Of a DNA stretch of 64,000 bases, positions 23,833-35,639 are shown in pieces. The DNA comes from Macropodus opercularis. Taxonomy: Eukaryota > Chordata > Actinopteri > Anabantiformes > Osphronemidae. The translations under genes were made by a program, and so were the position numbers. The first letter of the stretch is position 1; every line of letters starts with the position of its first letter. The DNA lies in NCBI GenBank assembly GCA_030770545.1, contig CM061091.1:8302501-8366500 (forward strand). Direction: 5' to 3'. The notes beneath the pieces were generated by a model. That model was given only the letters and a program-made list of their open reading frames with translations, was not told the origin of the DNA and made no database searches.

Positions 23833-25229
23833 TAGTACTGTAGCTTGTTTGTTTTTGAGGTCTGTTAGTAAATCCCGCTAATGCTCACAGACTGTAAGAT
23901 AGAAACGTACATTTTTCAAGACAAGATTGAAATTTGGATGGTTTCATTTCCCACAAATCTTGTTCAGTCACTCGGTACATTGTTCTCAATGCAGTGACAC
24001 ATGTTTGCAAAAGAAACAAAAGGCAGTAATGAGTATAGATGCTAAGCCCAAAGCAACGGCACTTTATACCCCAAGGTATTAACTGACTGTTTGTCATGCA
24101 CAAGCGTAGCCGCGGCAGACAACAAATAAATCTCTTCATCCACGTTGCTGTTATTCCGCTTCACATTTGATCTTGGAGGATGTGGTCACAGACAATCAAA
24201 ATCATAATTATGGGTACAGCGCAACTAGGGGCACGTTTAAAAAATGGTTCTGAGGTGGCCAGCGCTCATCTGTTTATTTTTATAGGGGTCTCGGCGCAAG
24301 TAACAAACTTGATTTATGTCCCTTTGCTTTTAAGGGTGCAAGACCCAGACATTCAGATATGAAGTGCAAAGCTGCTAAGAATTTCAAATGCACTTTTAAT
24401 ACATCCCCTCTCATATTGACATTTAGGTGGGAATCCGTCTTTTTTATTTCTGTCATTTCTTGCACTACACCACTAGTATATTCGTGTGTGTGTGTGTGTG
24501 TGTGCATGACTCAGTGTGTGTGGTAACATTTATTTCCCCTCATCGTCTGTTCAGAGTGAGAGGTGCGGGGAGGGTGGGAGTGTAATGGTAATCATTTTTT
24601 TGTGACTGCGCCCAGGGTCTGAAGTGGCTGTTGCAGAGGACTTTTAGATTGATCTTACGGCACACATGCTTACACACACACACATGCTTACACACACACA
24701 CACACACACACGCACGGGGGCGCACACACAAGCCCTGAAGAAGATATGCTATATGGATTGCATCTATCCCCCTCTGCTTGCCCTCCCTCCATGCTGCCAT
24801 TTGATTAATGATCCAAATATGTGAGTAAAAATATCAAAACAAGTCGTCAAACCCAGGGGTTCCACAGACGAAACAGCTTAAGGATGAAACTACAGACTAA
24901 CGAGTGGAACGTTTTATTTTCTTTTAGCAAATATTACTTTTACAAAAAAAAAAAAAAAAAAAATCCATGTGCGATTAACTTATTTATTTTTGGCTGTGGA
25001 TGTGCGGCGGTCATGATAAACGAGTCGCAACTTCGTAACAGATAACATTAGATGTAAAAAGCTGAACTGAAAGTACACTAGTGAACTATTACTGTACTGT
25101 ACGTCCATGTGTGATACTGTGTTTGAATGGGTGTGCGTTTATGGTGAGTCTATGCGGTCTATGTGAATGTGCGGCCCCCCGCCGAGCTGTGTGGATGCAC
25201 TGCAGTTCACAGTAGTGGCATTATTAGTC
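23833..25229. other. Intergenic DNA with CA/GT microsatellites
   Basis: No gene is supported. It holds a GT run at 24484-24504, a compound CA tract at 24671-24714 and a poly-A run at 24944-24963. The interval 24180-24400 has some enhancer-like texture (ATCATAATTATGGG) but is not separated. Confidence 0.4.
24671..24714. repeat. Compound (CA)n microsatellite
   Basis: Two CA runs are separated by CATGCTTA. A related CATGCTTA word precedes the first run, suggesting slippage of a short compound unit. Confidence 0.9.
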
Positions 25230-25355
25230 CCGTTCTAACACAGTGGCCCACTAATTGACATTTTCATTAACAGCAAATTTATGTTCCTATTTCTGTCTAC
25301 GATAATGACCATTTCCCAAGCAGTTCTATTGGCCCTGCTAATGGACATGGAATAA
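25230..25355. promoter_or_regulatory. Enhancer-like block
   Basis: Short dense block: GTGGCCCACTAATTGACATT, TTCATTAACAGCAAATTT, CTACGATAATGACC and CCTGCTAATGGACATGG. Several homeodomain cores lie in about 125 bp of repeat-free sequence. Confidence 0.3.
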
Positions 25356-25672
25356 AGGTAGAAACTTGTTTAATTATAATGTAGAAAAAAAAACAAAAAA
25401 AAAACAGCTCGACTCAGTTTCGCCAAGAAGAAGGAGCTGACATCTGGATGTTACAGGTGACAGAGGCGCATCAAAACATTGATAAGACTGTGAAAAGGAC
25501 ACGTGATACACTTATGACAGTGGGAATTTCCTCCTTGGGGAAGTATATCTTGGGCCCTCTTGTAATTTTCTGAAAACACTGCACAGACTATACACAGATC
25601 TCTTTTATGCTTCATCAGGCTAAAGAATATTGGACCTGGATGACTCAAAAAGGTGTCTGTAAATTTTCTTAC

Positions 25673-25940
25673 CAAAAAACCGCGTCGATCGCATCCATGT
25701 CCTGTCTGAAAATGTGCTTCAGGTCATCTGACAGAGCGAGGCTGGATCCTCACGCCAAGGACGTGTAGGGGTCACAGGTCACGGCGTCCTTCTTGTTCTC
25801 CTGGTAATGGTTTTCCAGGCCAGCGGAAGCAACTCGCAAGACCTGTGTCACTCTCTGAAGCCAATCAGCTGTAGCTGCACCAGTAAAGCTCGCCATTAGC
25901 CTGTCCCACCCACAAGGGGGGTCAAGACACTGTTTACAGA
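25673..25940 (-). other. Exon-like segment with one in-frame stop
   Basis: A fair acceptor (CACCTTTGTTTCAG) precedes 25940 and a good donor (TTG followed by GTAAGAAA) follows 25673 on the minus strand. One frame is open from the acceptor to a TGA at 25750-25752 and then continues open to the donor. Before the stop is a stretch beginning MASFTGAATADWLQRV; after it is SLALSDDLKHIFRQDMDAID. Both look more protein-like than nearby frames, and CpG is locally frequent. It may be a non-coding or upstream-ORF first exon of an unknown transcript, a pseudo-exon, or chance. It lies downstream of the stop of the zinc-finger gene, so it is not one of its usual coding exons. Confidence 0.2.
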
Positions 25941-28248
25941 CTGAAACAAAGGTGACGTAGAACAACAAGCAAACACGTAAACACATGAGAATGAAACTTC
26001 CTCTGTGTGTAAAAAACACACAGCAAAGGTTTGTTGTTATATACTGTGCGTGACACCTCCACTTACCACTGAACGATGCAACGTGGCGTCCACAGACATG
26101 TAAACCCTTGCTCTGACGGCAAAGACAAAAGACCTCGGTGTGGTTCGGAACGTCCAACAACTGAACAATTTTTCTTGAGCGTTGTTTGGGCGGATGGAAG
26201 GAAGATGTGATCTCTTCACTTTTCCTCCAGTCATGATGCTTGACTTCAGATTGCAATGAAAACATCTTGAGACGTGTTTATAAATGTTCTATCGGGTTTG
26301 CATTGTTGCTTGTTGAGCTTATTTCACTGCATGATTGTTTTTTGCTTGCCTCAGTTCTAATGAGAAAACAGATAATGGAAATTAGTCTGATTCTAGGGAC
26401 AAGGACAACAAAAATGCTCCCGTCTTTATTGCTGTCAGGTGGTGGCATCAGCTAGTCTGACACATTCATTTCACTTTATAAGAATGGCTGGTTTCGTGCA
26501 ATCCACCTTGCTCATGTAGCCACAATTATCCATACATTAATAAAACCTGACTGGTTATTACTGGGAGAAAGAAGGAGAGAGAGAGGGAGAGACAGATGCT
26601 GGGAGAGGCAATATGTAGGGTTGTACGATGAACAATCTCCAGATAATTAACAGGAAGATAAACAAAACATAAATTTGGATATTGCATTTATTTGGACTAC
26701 CACTCAAAAATGTGTGAACCACGTTATTTTAATTAAAAGATAAATCTATGTGACATGCTGCTTCCCAGTTAATTATTCAGTGCTGTACAATAAAAACAAA
26801 ATCCATTAAATATGCCACGCTCTCTATTTCTCCATTAACAGTAAAAAGCGCTCATCCTGGGGACAACATTTCAAATTCTGCTGCCAGTTTGGTGTTTTTA
26901 TTCTCCCTACATTGCAGTTTGGGGGGTTTTTTTTCGACCATTTTCCTCACTTTACGTTGTCTCTCAGACCTTAGTATTGCAATTGATGTGAGCATTCTCT
27001 ACTTTTGAAATGTATCAAAGCTATTTTTCATAAATTCCAAACTGAAACAAACTGCTCTACACAACGAATTCACATGTTTACATACATTTTTGAAAATTCC
27101 ATAGAATTCTTTTTTACAGAGCTTCAGGGTTTCCCTTGCAAAATATTGGACTACTTGTATGCAGTTTGCTAGTTAATTACAGTAGTTAAAGGCTGTTCTG
27201 GGTGTAATTTTACTAATTTAAAAATAATATATATATATTTTGTCTGAGGAAAAATATCTAAAATTTTTAAAAATAATAACAATGGTCATAATGGGATGTG
27301 GCCTGTAGCTGGATCCTTCACAAATATGATGTTGCACCCCTGGAGTTGCTGTATATATTTTTCTCTCAGTAGCACCTTCTCTTGCTTTAAGATCACTCCG
27401 ATGTGGGGGAAATGTTTTAGTACTTACTGTCAGCAGTCATTTCACCGTCTTAATGGTTCATTTTCTTCTTCAGTGGGGGGACTGAATGATATAAAGGGAT
27501 CCAGACACAGAGACAGTGTTTCCCAGAGGTAGAGGTTTTATTGCAGATAGAACACCGGGTAAATCTCACTGTTTCAAAGTACACGAGAATGACAAGAATC
27601 CAGAAAGAGCAAACAGTTAAACGTTTGATGAACCCTTTTAATGAAAGACATCCAGATCTGCAGTAATAAATAACAACTATCTTTTTTAATTTTAAATACA
27701 AAGTGATTCCTCCTGAATAGAAGCTTGTAGATTGCAACAAAACCCCTCTCCTCACTTTTCCTTCCACTGGTCATGAGCATCATTTTCATAGCAATAGGGG
27801 ATGTGGAGAGGTTTTGGGCAATGATTGCATACAGTACCACTAGAATCTAGCTAAAATAAATGGGCATGGTTACTATTTTTTTCCTCTTTTTTTTTTTTTG
27901 CACCAGTGATTATACTTGAGCAAACTGTGCGTGCTACTGTACTTCAAAAGGAAGCTCAGCGTGGATCAAACAGCATGGGCACGATGGAGTGGATTATTTT
28001 GGGATTACAGCAGGGGGAGAAATCGCAAATCATTCTCAGGGGTGGACAAAGAGTACAAGTCACAGAGGAATAACAACAAACGGCGTTCTCCAGTGTGGAA
28101 ACAAACAAAAAAAATAAAAATGATTGCCTCATCTGAACAAAGTCATAAGAACCGTTCTGATTCGCATGCTTAGTAAGCTGGAAAAGCGCAGCTACAAAAA
28201 CAATGGAATGTGTATTTTTACAGCAGTTCATTTATGTCGCTGTTGAGC

Positions 28249-28283
<35 letters not shown>

Positions 28284-29290
28284 GCATGTATGTACAACCG
28301 TATCCATACAAGCAAGCTATAGCCACAAAAACACAGTAGTGCATTGAAACCTATAGCTTATACTTCATTGAGTTTTCTGGATCTTATAGGGGAAGAATTT
28401 AACTACATTTACCGTATAAGGCCTGTTGGCTAGTGAAAAAAAGAACTAAACAAAATACAGAACAGTATTTTATGTTACACAATAAAACCACAATTACAGC
28501 AGTCAAGCTGAATTCTGAGCCTAATCCATGACCCTCGTTTGCGGACTATTTAAACCGTCAACTTACTTTTCCCTCCACACTTCCTCCGTCCTTCTTCTGC
28601 TCTATTTCTTTCCCTCCTCGTCTCCTTTTATGCGCGCAGGGGCACTGAGTGCGTGTCTTGTTTCGGAGTGTAAACTCCTTTAGGTAAAGATGTGGCACTA
28701 AGGTCCCAGGGTTTTAAGAGTTTAGCCCTCCCACCCACTACCGCATCAGCGGGAAGATATTGACTTCCTCAAAGTCCGGATCATTTCTCTTTATCTCAAA
28801 AACATTAACATCACCCCAGCCCCACCAACGAACACAACACAGCGCAAGCCTTCGTACATGTACATCCTTACTTTACTTGCCCAGTAGTCACCAACATCTG
28901 CCAGCACAACAAAGTACAATCCAAATTGATAATTGTTTCTCATTTGAACAATCTAGCTCGGTTTTATAGCATCAAAACATTGTGTTCCCAATGTTCAATA
29001 TGTTACATCTCTCTCCCACAGGAATACAACCCATGAATAAAATATAAAACACTACTTATAGATGTAAGAGAGTGTCTGTTTTGAAAGGATAAAAACAAAG
29101 CACAGTATAATTAGAGACATAAAGCAAGGTAAAATGAACACTTATCTATTTCTCTTCCACCCTATGTAGCATCTTTACAAGAGCTTATCATAGGAGGAGA
29201 TTAATCCTGTTTTTCGTCTGGTTTAATGCCAAAGTTCCTCAGTCAAACTGTTTAAGTGAAGAATACTTCCAGGAGGATGTTCCGCTGTGT
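25941..29290. other. Intergenic DNA with microsatellites
   Basis: A GA-rich tract lies at about 26570-26600 and a poly-T run near 27887-27899. A perfect CA tract of about 16 units lies at 28250-28282. A C/T-rich patch lies at 28560-28630. Several short frames are open on both strands (for example 27450-27767 on the minus strand) but none has domain character or splice context. No transposon was recognised. Confidence 0.4.
28250..28282. repeat. (CA)n microsatellite
   Basis: Uninterrupted CA repeat of about 33 bases. Confidence 0.95.
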
Positions 29291-29296
29291 TTTATT
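29291..29296 (-). terminator. Candidate polyadenylation signal of the zinc-finger gene
   Basis: AATAAA on the minus strand, the first canonical signal I find downstream of the stop codon at 30481. It would give a 3' UTR of about 1.2 kb. Many genes of this type have longer UTRs, so a more distal site such as the AATAAA near 27537 is also possible. Confidence 0.3.
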
Positions 29297-30480
29297 TGTA
29301 CAGAACACAGCTGGTTGTATCTGATCTCCCGTTTCTGAAGCGCCCGTTGAAAAATCCCCCTTATCACGGCCCAAGTCCGAATCAAAGTACCGATCTCTCA
29401 TCGATCATCATAAAGCACGGGGCTGAAACAGTTGAAACTCCCCATCAGTCTCTTATGTGGAGCCTGTAAGGTGACCTCCAGACACTGAATTGCTCAAACC
29501 AGAGCAGAACAAGCTTTAAAGTTGGCTAATGGATGCTTTAAATATGTCACTGATTGATTTATGTTGAGTTTTTTTCAGGGTATTCTCTGTCTCTCTCGGC
29601 TTATATTAGAAAGAGCCAAAGTGCAGGGAAAGAAGCAGGGGATGAGGTGGCTTGAGGTTCACCGGTCAGCTGATGGGACTCAGCTTGACCCCCCGGCGTA
29701 CCGCCCAGAGTCAGGTTACCATTGTAGGAGCCTAAGTGTGTGTGTACAGTATGTGTGTCTGTGCATCGCTGAATTGATTTCCTCTGCGATGACAGCTCCA
29801 GTCAGGCTGGCACCAAGGCCTCCACTTGCCCCCCCCCCCGCTCTATTTTTCTCTTCCCAACACAAACACACATGCCACCGCCGCCGCCAGTGACCCTGCA
29901 AAGCACACGCACACTGCACCATCACTGGCACTGGGAAAACGGCAGCCGATGGTGTTATGTTCTACGGCGGCGATCGTGGTGATGGTTTGCAATCAGAGGC
30001 TCCAACTCCCTCCCCCATCATCCACACAGTAACTGTTCTGCTAAATCGTTTACATGGATCATTTTTCTGATAAAAGCATTATTTTTGGAGAAATGTCTCT
30101 CTAATGATTTTAGATTACCTCATCTGGCTTCACTCTTTACTTGCTTTACAGTCTCTTGCCTCCATGATTAACCTGAAAACTTTAGTTTCATTAAGCTTCC
30201 AGTCTGTGCTCAATAAAAAAAAAAAGATTAATCACTGAACAACAAATATATAGATTATGAGGTTTAAAGTCTATTAACACCACACAGAAAGAATGCTTCC
30301 TTTGTGTTTAGAATTTAGGTGTGTGTACAGTGCTGCCATATTGTCTTGTGTAATTGATAGTTTCAGCACAATTGTGTTTAACAGTGATCCTTCATTAGAG
30401 GGAAAGTGTCTAACTTTGCAAATCTATACTGTTTAAGATACAATTCTGAATGTCATGGTCCTGCCTTGCTCACAAAGGCT
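29297..30480 (-). other. Inferred 3' UTR of the zinc-finger exon
   Basis: This interval lies between the stop codon and the first minus-strand AATAAA. It includes a C-run at 29830-29839 and a poly-A/T stretch near 30208-30226. The frames open across it are not credible genes. Extent is inference only. Confidence 0.3.
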
Positions 30481-30752
30481 TTAGTCTTGGTAACAAGATG
30501 CAGCCTCCCTTGCAAACGGCACAAAGTCACTCCCATGGCTTCCACGTCCTCCTGCCGCTGAATGGATCGACATAACGCAACGCACGGCGTCGTTCTCTGG
30601 GATCTCGGACTCGGGACGGGAGCGTTTGAAGCGGCGGTCCGGGTACTGGCTGTTGTCGAAGGGCATGCGGTGCACGCACAGCACGTGGGTCTTCAGGTTG
30701 CCCTTCTGGGAGGCACTGTAAGGGCAGTAACTGCACTTGAACGGTCTCTGGC
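30481..30752 (-). CDS. znf536: Terminal coding exon of a C2H2 zinc-finger transcription factor, ZNF536-like
   Basis: This is the 3' exon of a nuclear DNA-binding protein. It is entered by a strong acceptor (TTTCCTTTCCTCCAG) in phase 1 and encodes 89 residues before TAA. Residues 3-30 carry one C2H2 finger: CSYC, twelve residues, then HVLCVH (C-x2-C-x12-H-x4-H), with core SQKGNLKTH. A basic segment, YPDRRFKRSR, follows, then a tail without domains ending CYQD. The finger plus the PFDNSQYPDRRFKRSR continuation is what I associate with the C-terminal finger of ZNF536, a neural repressor; its paralogue ZNF219 is less likely. Codon positions are GC-rich, unlike the AT-rich flanks. Upstream exons are absent and must lie beyond 64000 if the gene is intact. 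Exon call is firm; gene name is moderate. Confidence 0.8.
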
Positions 30753-31339
30753 CTGGAGGAAAGGAAACGAAGGAAGAAGAAGGAAGAAGGAAATGAGACA
30801 TGAAAGCTTTTTTTTAACTGTGTCGTACTGGTTTGTAACATAAGAACCACTAACGAGCCCGGATATACTTGCAGCAAGACAACTAAAGCAGACAGTTTCA
30901 CACATCATATTGATTGTGACTTAGGGGAATTTGTATATACACCAAACCTTGAAAGCCATATCATGTGATTTTTACAGATTTTTACATCCCTCACAGAGCC
31001 TCATGTTACTGTAAAAACTGCTCAGCAACTCGGTGGAAACAAAAGAGTTAATAATCTTTAACGCACAAAAAAAAAGAAGCCTAAACCAACACAAACCACA
31101 ATGAATGACAAGGACAGAGCCTATAAATGAATATATACTGTATTAATACTGAACTTATTCTGTACAGTCACATGACTGTCTGGAACAGTACATTACATCA
31201 GGCTGACTGAAGATAAACATTCACTCTCACACTTACACACAATTTAGTCTCATAGAAGCGTGTTAACAACATAAAGGATTAGCGTGAGAGACATAGAACG
31301 AGATAAAAGGGTAAAGTTGAGGACAAAGAGGAGGAAGAA

Positions 31340-31745
31340 AAGTCATTTTCTCCTCTGCGCCACCGCCGCAGCACTGCCAGAGCTTTTTATTGATACAAAT
31401 ACATCCTCAAAACATTACCCAACATTTAATAACTCCCCTTACTTTGTGCAGACAGCTTCTACAAATTCATCTGAACTAAACTTTTGCAGCTCCCCGAGTC
31501 GATATGCATCTTCTGAAGAGCGCGCATACATCTAGTCCCCTGAACACAATAGCAGAGCCGGAGCGAGGCGAGGTATTTTTCTCTATCTCCCCCCGTTGCC
31601 ACAGCTCCAGCACAAAATGTTCTCTCTAGATTGAATCTGATCATCACTGCAGCAAACACAATGGCCCTTAATAGCACCAGCCGTTTGTTTGAGGGATGCC
31701 GATTACACCGCCATCATAACCCACTTCACTTAGCTCACTCACTCA
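31340..31745. promoter_or_regulatory. Enhancer-like block just upstream of the terminal exon
   Basis: Repeat-free and richer in CpG than its surroundings. Phrases include CATTTAATAACTCCCC, GAATCTGATCATCACTGCAG, GGCCCTTAATAGCACCAG and GGATGCCGATTACACCGCC. Frames are open on both strands but lack domain features. Its position, within 1 kb of an exon in the presumed intron, fits an intronic enhancer or splicing-associated conserved element. Confidence 0.3.
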
Positions 31746-32149
31746 CAGACAGACAGAGAGGACAAAATGGAGAGAAAGAGAGGAAGGACGACGAGGGAGG
31801 GGCCCAATGAAGAGAGACTTTCAACCTTCTATAGCACTTATTAATAACGGTACATTTGCAGTTACCCTCGTTTTTTTTTTTTTCTACTCCTTTCTGTTAT
31901 TCAATTTGAGATGCTCTAAATAAAATTACATATGGGGTTTAAAAGAGGTGCGGGGATAGGTGCAGGGAATATAAATAGGTAAAAGGGCTAGGAATTAAAG
32001 AGGAGACTATCTATTTGAAGCACTCACGGGCATACACATGGGGCTAGCGTGGGTAAGTGAGCGAGTGAGTGAGTGAGTGCACAGTGTACTTATACGGACA
32101 CGTGTGAGCTAGAGTGTACACACACGCGCACACACACAGGCATGTTGCG

Positions 32150-32365
32150 CGGACGGAACGGGGCAACCCAGGATGTGCGGAAGCAGCTACTTTGTGTTTG
32201 GCAATCTGACACAGGCTTTGCAGCCTCTCTTGGCTTTCCGATATTACATTGTTTGCTTCGGAGCCAGACAAAGGGGATTGCTACAAGTTTGGAGGCTTTG
32301 GATGTTCCAGTTGTCTGAATTTCCAGATAAGCTAGTCGGCAGCACACAATAAAGGGCCTCTTTTA
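32150..32365. promoter_or_regulatory. Enhancer-like block
   Basis: CCGATATTACATTGTTTGC is followed by GAGCCAGACAAAGGGGATTG, which holds SOX-like ATTGT and ACAAAG words. TTCCAGATAAGCTAG (GATA-type) comes next. Non-repetitive apart from the CA/GTGA tract just before it at 32060-32140. Confidence 0.3.
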
Positions 32366-33141
32366 TTTGTGCGCAGTTTAATTTCACACTCTCTTACATT
32401 ACGTTAAGTCCGAGAGGCAGAATATCTTATCCCATTTTACACTTAGGGAGAGCGAGTTATGCCCCCACAACAACTCTCTTTCTCTGTGCTTACTTACTGT
32501 TTGTCTCCGTGGACTTTAAAAATAAATACAAATCAAGCTTGGTTTTATCTCCAGGGAGATGTTAAGATAGAAAGGAAAAAAAAAAGTTTGCAATTGCAAA
32601 GCTTTTTAAGATAGTTTGGGAAGGATATAGAAGCTTGATTTAGTTCTGAGATTGAAATTGACTACTGCTGAACACTGGCGATAGATTGTTATAGATCAAA
32701 GATTAAAAAAAACCTTTAGTTGCTCAATCACCTGTCCCACCCCCTCCAAACACACACACACACAAAAACAACGCACACACACGCTCTCCAGAGTTAGGTC
32801 AGAGCTGCCTTCTCTCGTCGATGCCAGTAACCAAATGGACCATTTGCTGACTGAGGCCTGGCAGCTCCACACTTATAACAATTTTGTCAACGTAACTGTT
32901 TCATGACACAGTTGTGTTCCTTCGTTTGTTGATTTCTATGACACTTTCTGCAATGACGCACTTCAGATGTTCAGATAAGTGCTATATAAACTGTTATAAG
33001 CTATTACTGTGGAGCCATGCTAAACCTCCCAGTTGGCTGCTATCACGCAGTCATAGATCATTTATAGTTTCTTCAGGCCCAAACGTGTTGCGCTAACTGA
33101 CTTTTTGGTGCCAGGGTTGGGCCGGTGGCTGTTCTGCATAG

Positions 33142-33242
33142 AGTGCATGTTCTCCCCATGTCTGCATGGATTCTCTCTGTGTGCTCTGTCTCTATGTGCG
33201 GATCGTGTGTTGGACTGGTGACAAGCGAATGGATGGATGGAA
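33142..33242 (+). mobile_element. SINE body and tail fragment
   Basis: GTGCATGTTCTCCCCATGTC and TGCATGGATTCTCTC are followed by GTTGGACTGGTGACAAGCG and a short (ATGG)n tail. This is the body plus tail of the same SINE type seen at 15.1 and 21.8 kb. It is diverged and truncated at the 5' side. Confidence 0.75.
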
Positions 33243-33689
33243 AGTCATGAGAACCTTTACTAAGTCTAAACGTAACCAAATACAAGATTCTGCAGTCACA
33301 CTCGAGTCTTGTGAAAACTAAAACAGTTGATTGTTTGTCACATGTTTAATTTCTTTTTTTTTAATAATGACACTGTACAATCTGAGCTTTATTTTATTTT
33401 ATTTTTATTTTGTACTGTTGATTGTTTAAAGAAAACTAGGAGTAGTGGTACTAGTAGTAGTAGCTCACCAATTCACAAGAGTACAACTTCATAAAAGCCA
33501 CATTGTTCCTCGTTACATATACAGCATGTGTCATAGTCACACAGACTGCAATAAACACTTCACGGAACAGAATCTATGCATATTTTTTGGGGGTAACGCT
33601 GCAATTAGCATTATGATGTGGACAGAGGGACTCATTGCAGAAGCAACATTGATTTGGACATGTGTTGTGTGAGCACAGAAGAAATCATT

Positions 33690-33865
33690 TTAGATTTGAG
33701 CCCGCTTAATGTAGAAGTAATCACGGAGATGCACTGATAGAGGAGCGAGGAAGGGAGAAGAGAAACAGAGGTCTTGTTTTTTTTTTATAGTGGTGCATTA
33801 TCTAAGCCTGTTAATTAACCCCCTAAGGCCTCTCTATGGAGATCAGAAGGAAAAAAGGGGGTGAG
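33690..33865. promoter_or_regulatory. Enhancer-like block
   Basis: CTTAATGTAGAAGTAATCAC, GGTGCATTATCTAAGCC, GTTAATTAACCCCCTAAGG and CTCTATGGAGATCAG form a repeat-free cluster with one homeodomain palindrome. The T-run at 33777-33787 splits it. Confidence 0.25.
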
Positions 33866-34331
33866 GGAATGGAGAGACGTATGGGGATTGTGTGTGCGTG
33901 TATCTGGGAGGGAGGATGTACTGTATTTCACCTCTGCCACAAACAGGTCCATGTTGAACCAGGCACACATGCACATGCACTCAGTCACCCCTCTGCCCCA
34001 CTGTAACTATCTTATGTACCCATGAGCACACACACACATCCTCTCTCTCCCTCTCCCAGCGATACGGGAAGGCCGAACCTTTAAAGAAATCCCAAAATAT
34101 CTATCTTACATACAAAATAAAACAAAACATTAGTACTTCAGTGTCCAAAAAATCTTCACCACGCCCCATTTTATTGGGCTTGTTCGACGGGACAGGTATC
34201 GCGTTGAAGCTGTAACTTGCCCATACTGAACTTATACAGAACGGTCTGTGGAATTAAATAAAAAATACACCATGAATCTTGAAAACTCTAGTCTCGCCTG
34301 GGTTTTGAGAGAAGAGCTATCTTAAGACTGC

Positions 34332-34347
34332 AACAGATGGCAGCGCT
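34332..34347 (+). promoter_or_regulatory. CTCF-like motif, forward
   Basis: AACAGATGGCAGCGCT matches the CTCF core well on the AGATGGCAGC side. Confidence 0.3.
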
Positions 34348-34449
34348 GGCATCAAATGGCATATGAGGATGGCTGCGTTTGGTTGGGTGCCAACACGCCG
34401 CTCTTAGTCTTTATGTTCTTCTGTATAAGTGTGTGGCTGAGCGTGTGTT

Positions 34450-34468
34450 GTGTGTGTGTGTGTGTGCG
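34450..34468. repeat. (GT)n microsatellite
   Basis: A short GT run ending in GCGCACGC. Confidence 0.85.
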
Positions 34469-35490
34469 CACGCATTAATACATTCTTTGGTTAAATGTTA
34501 AAATGTTTTCCTGCGTGTGTGCTTGTGATCGTGCGGTTTCGCACGTGGAGGATGTATAAGTCCGACAAAAAGGGAGAAAGCTGGAGAAACGCAATCACAG
34601 GATTTACAGCGTGCGAGTGCATGTGTGTTTTCCACAGGGGAGTGACTTTTTATGACACATAAATGCAATTTATGTGTTTTGCAAACCAAGTGGCAGGAGA
34701 AACTTGGAAATGTAAAAGTTATCCGTGTAAGTTATGTAAACGAGCGAGACAAAGATACAGACGTATGGGGAGTTTGTAGGCTGAGATGCAGAGACACACA
34801 CAGAAGGTGTGAGCAATTAAATGCGCTAAACCATCTGTCCAATAACCTGCGCGGATGCTGTGGCGCCCGGTTTACTCAGCAAACTGTAGCACACCCTCAC
34901 ATACACATGAATGCATGAGATTCACGGAAAAGAAATGTTTTAGCTGTGTTTCTAATGTATTTGGATATATTTTATACAGCTGTATCTGTGTCTCCACCTA
35001 ACTTCATCTGGGCTTAACTAGACAAAAAAAGCAACAGATAAATATATACAAAACAAGCTATTTTATCCCTTTTAATCACATTTCAACCAATATTATCTAT
35101 TCAGAATACTCGAGTCGATATTAATAATAATAATAATACTGAGTATTGTAAGTATTGTACTGAGTAATGAAATTTTACCTGCAACTTCTATACGAATATC
35201 CAACAGTGAAAATATAAAACACACACTTCCTTGCCTGTTGTTGAAAGCGCGACAAACGAGCATCGCTACTGTATATGTTAGTCACAGTACGGGGGGGTAA
35301 ATGTCTCCAAGAGTCACCAAAAGAATCAATAGAAATGAGGAAAGGATGTTTATATGTTCGGTTTTTATGTTAAATTGTTATACTGTAGATTATTTATCAA
35401 TCATTGCAATCATTTCAGTTTAACTTTTTCCCTTGATCAAGTATGATAAATATCCTTTATCAGTTTTGAATCACAGACATTGAACATAAG

Positions 35491-35520
35491 ATAACATAAC
35501 ATAACATAACATAACATAAC
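35491..35520. repeat. (ATAAC)6 pentanucleotide microsatellite
   Basis: Six perfect ATAAC units preceded by a degenerate AACATAAG unit. Confidence 0.95.
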
Positions 35521-35639
35521 AAGTGTAGGCATCCTACTTTTCCATGTAGGGTCCATGTAGTTGTTATTATTATTATTTCCTTACATATACTATTATACTC
35601 CCAACCACTTCCAAAAACACATGAATTTACATTAGTTTA

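Noticed and set aside
24671..24714. CRISPR-like array of direct repeats
   Set aside because: It is a CA microsatellite with one interruption; no spacers, and the sequence is vertebrate.
25750..25752. In-frame TGA read as a selenocysteine codon
   Set aside because: No SECIS-like hairpin was recognised downstream and no selenoprotein motif surrounds it; a stop or pseudo-exon is simpler.
25750..26265. 171-residue minus-strand open frame as a complete gene
   Set aside because: Its upstream half lacks protein character and crosses a likely splice acceptor at 25941; only the segment below 25940 is exon-like.
30527..30908. Additional frames on both strands over the zinc-finger exon
   Set aside because: They are alternative frames of GC-rich coding sequence; only the minus frame with the C2H2 pattern has meaning.
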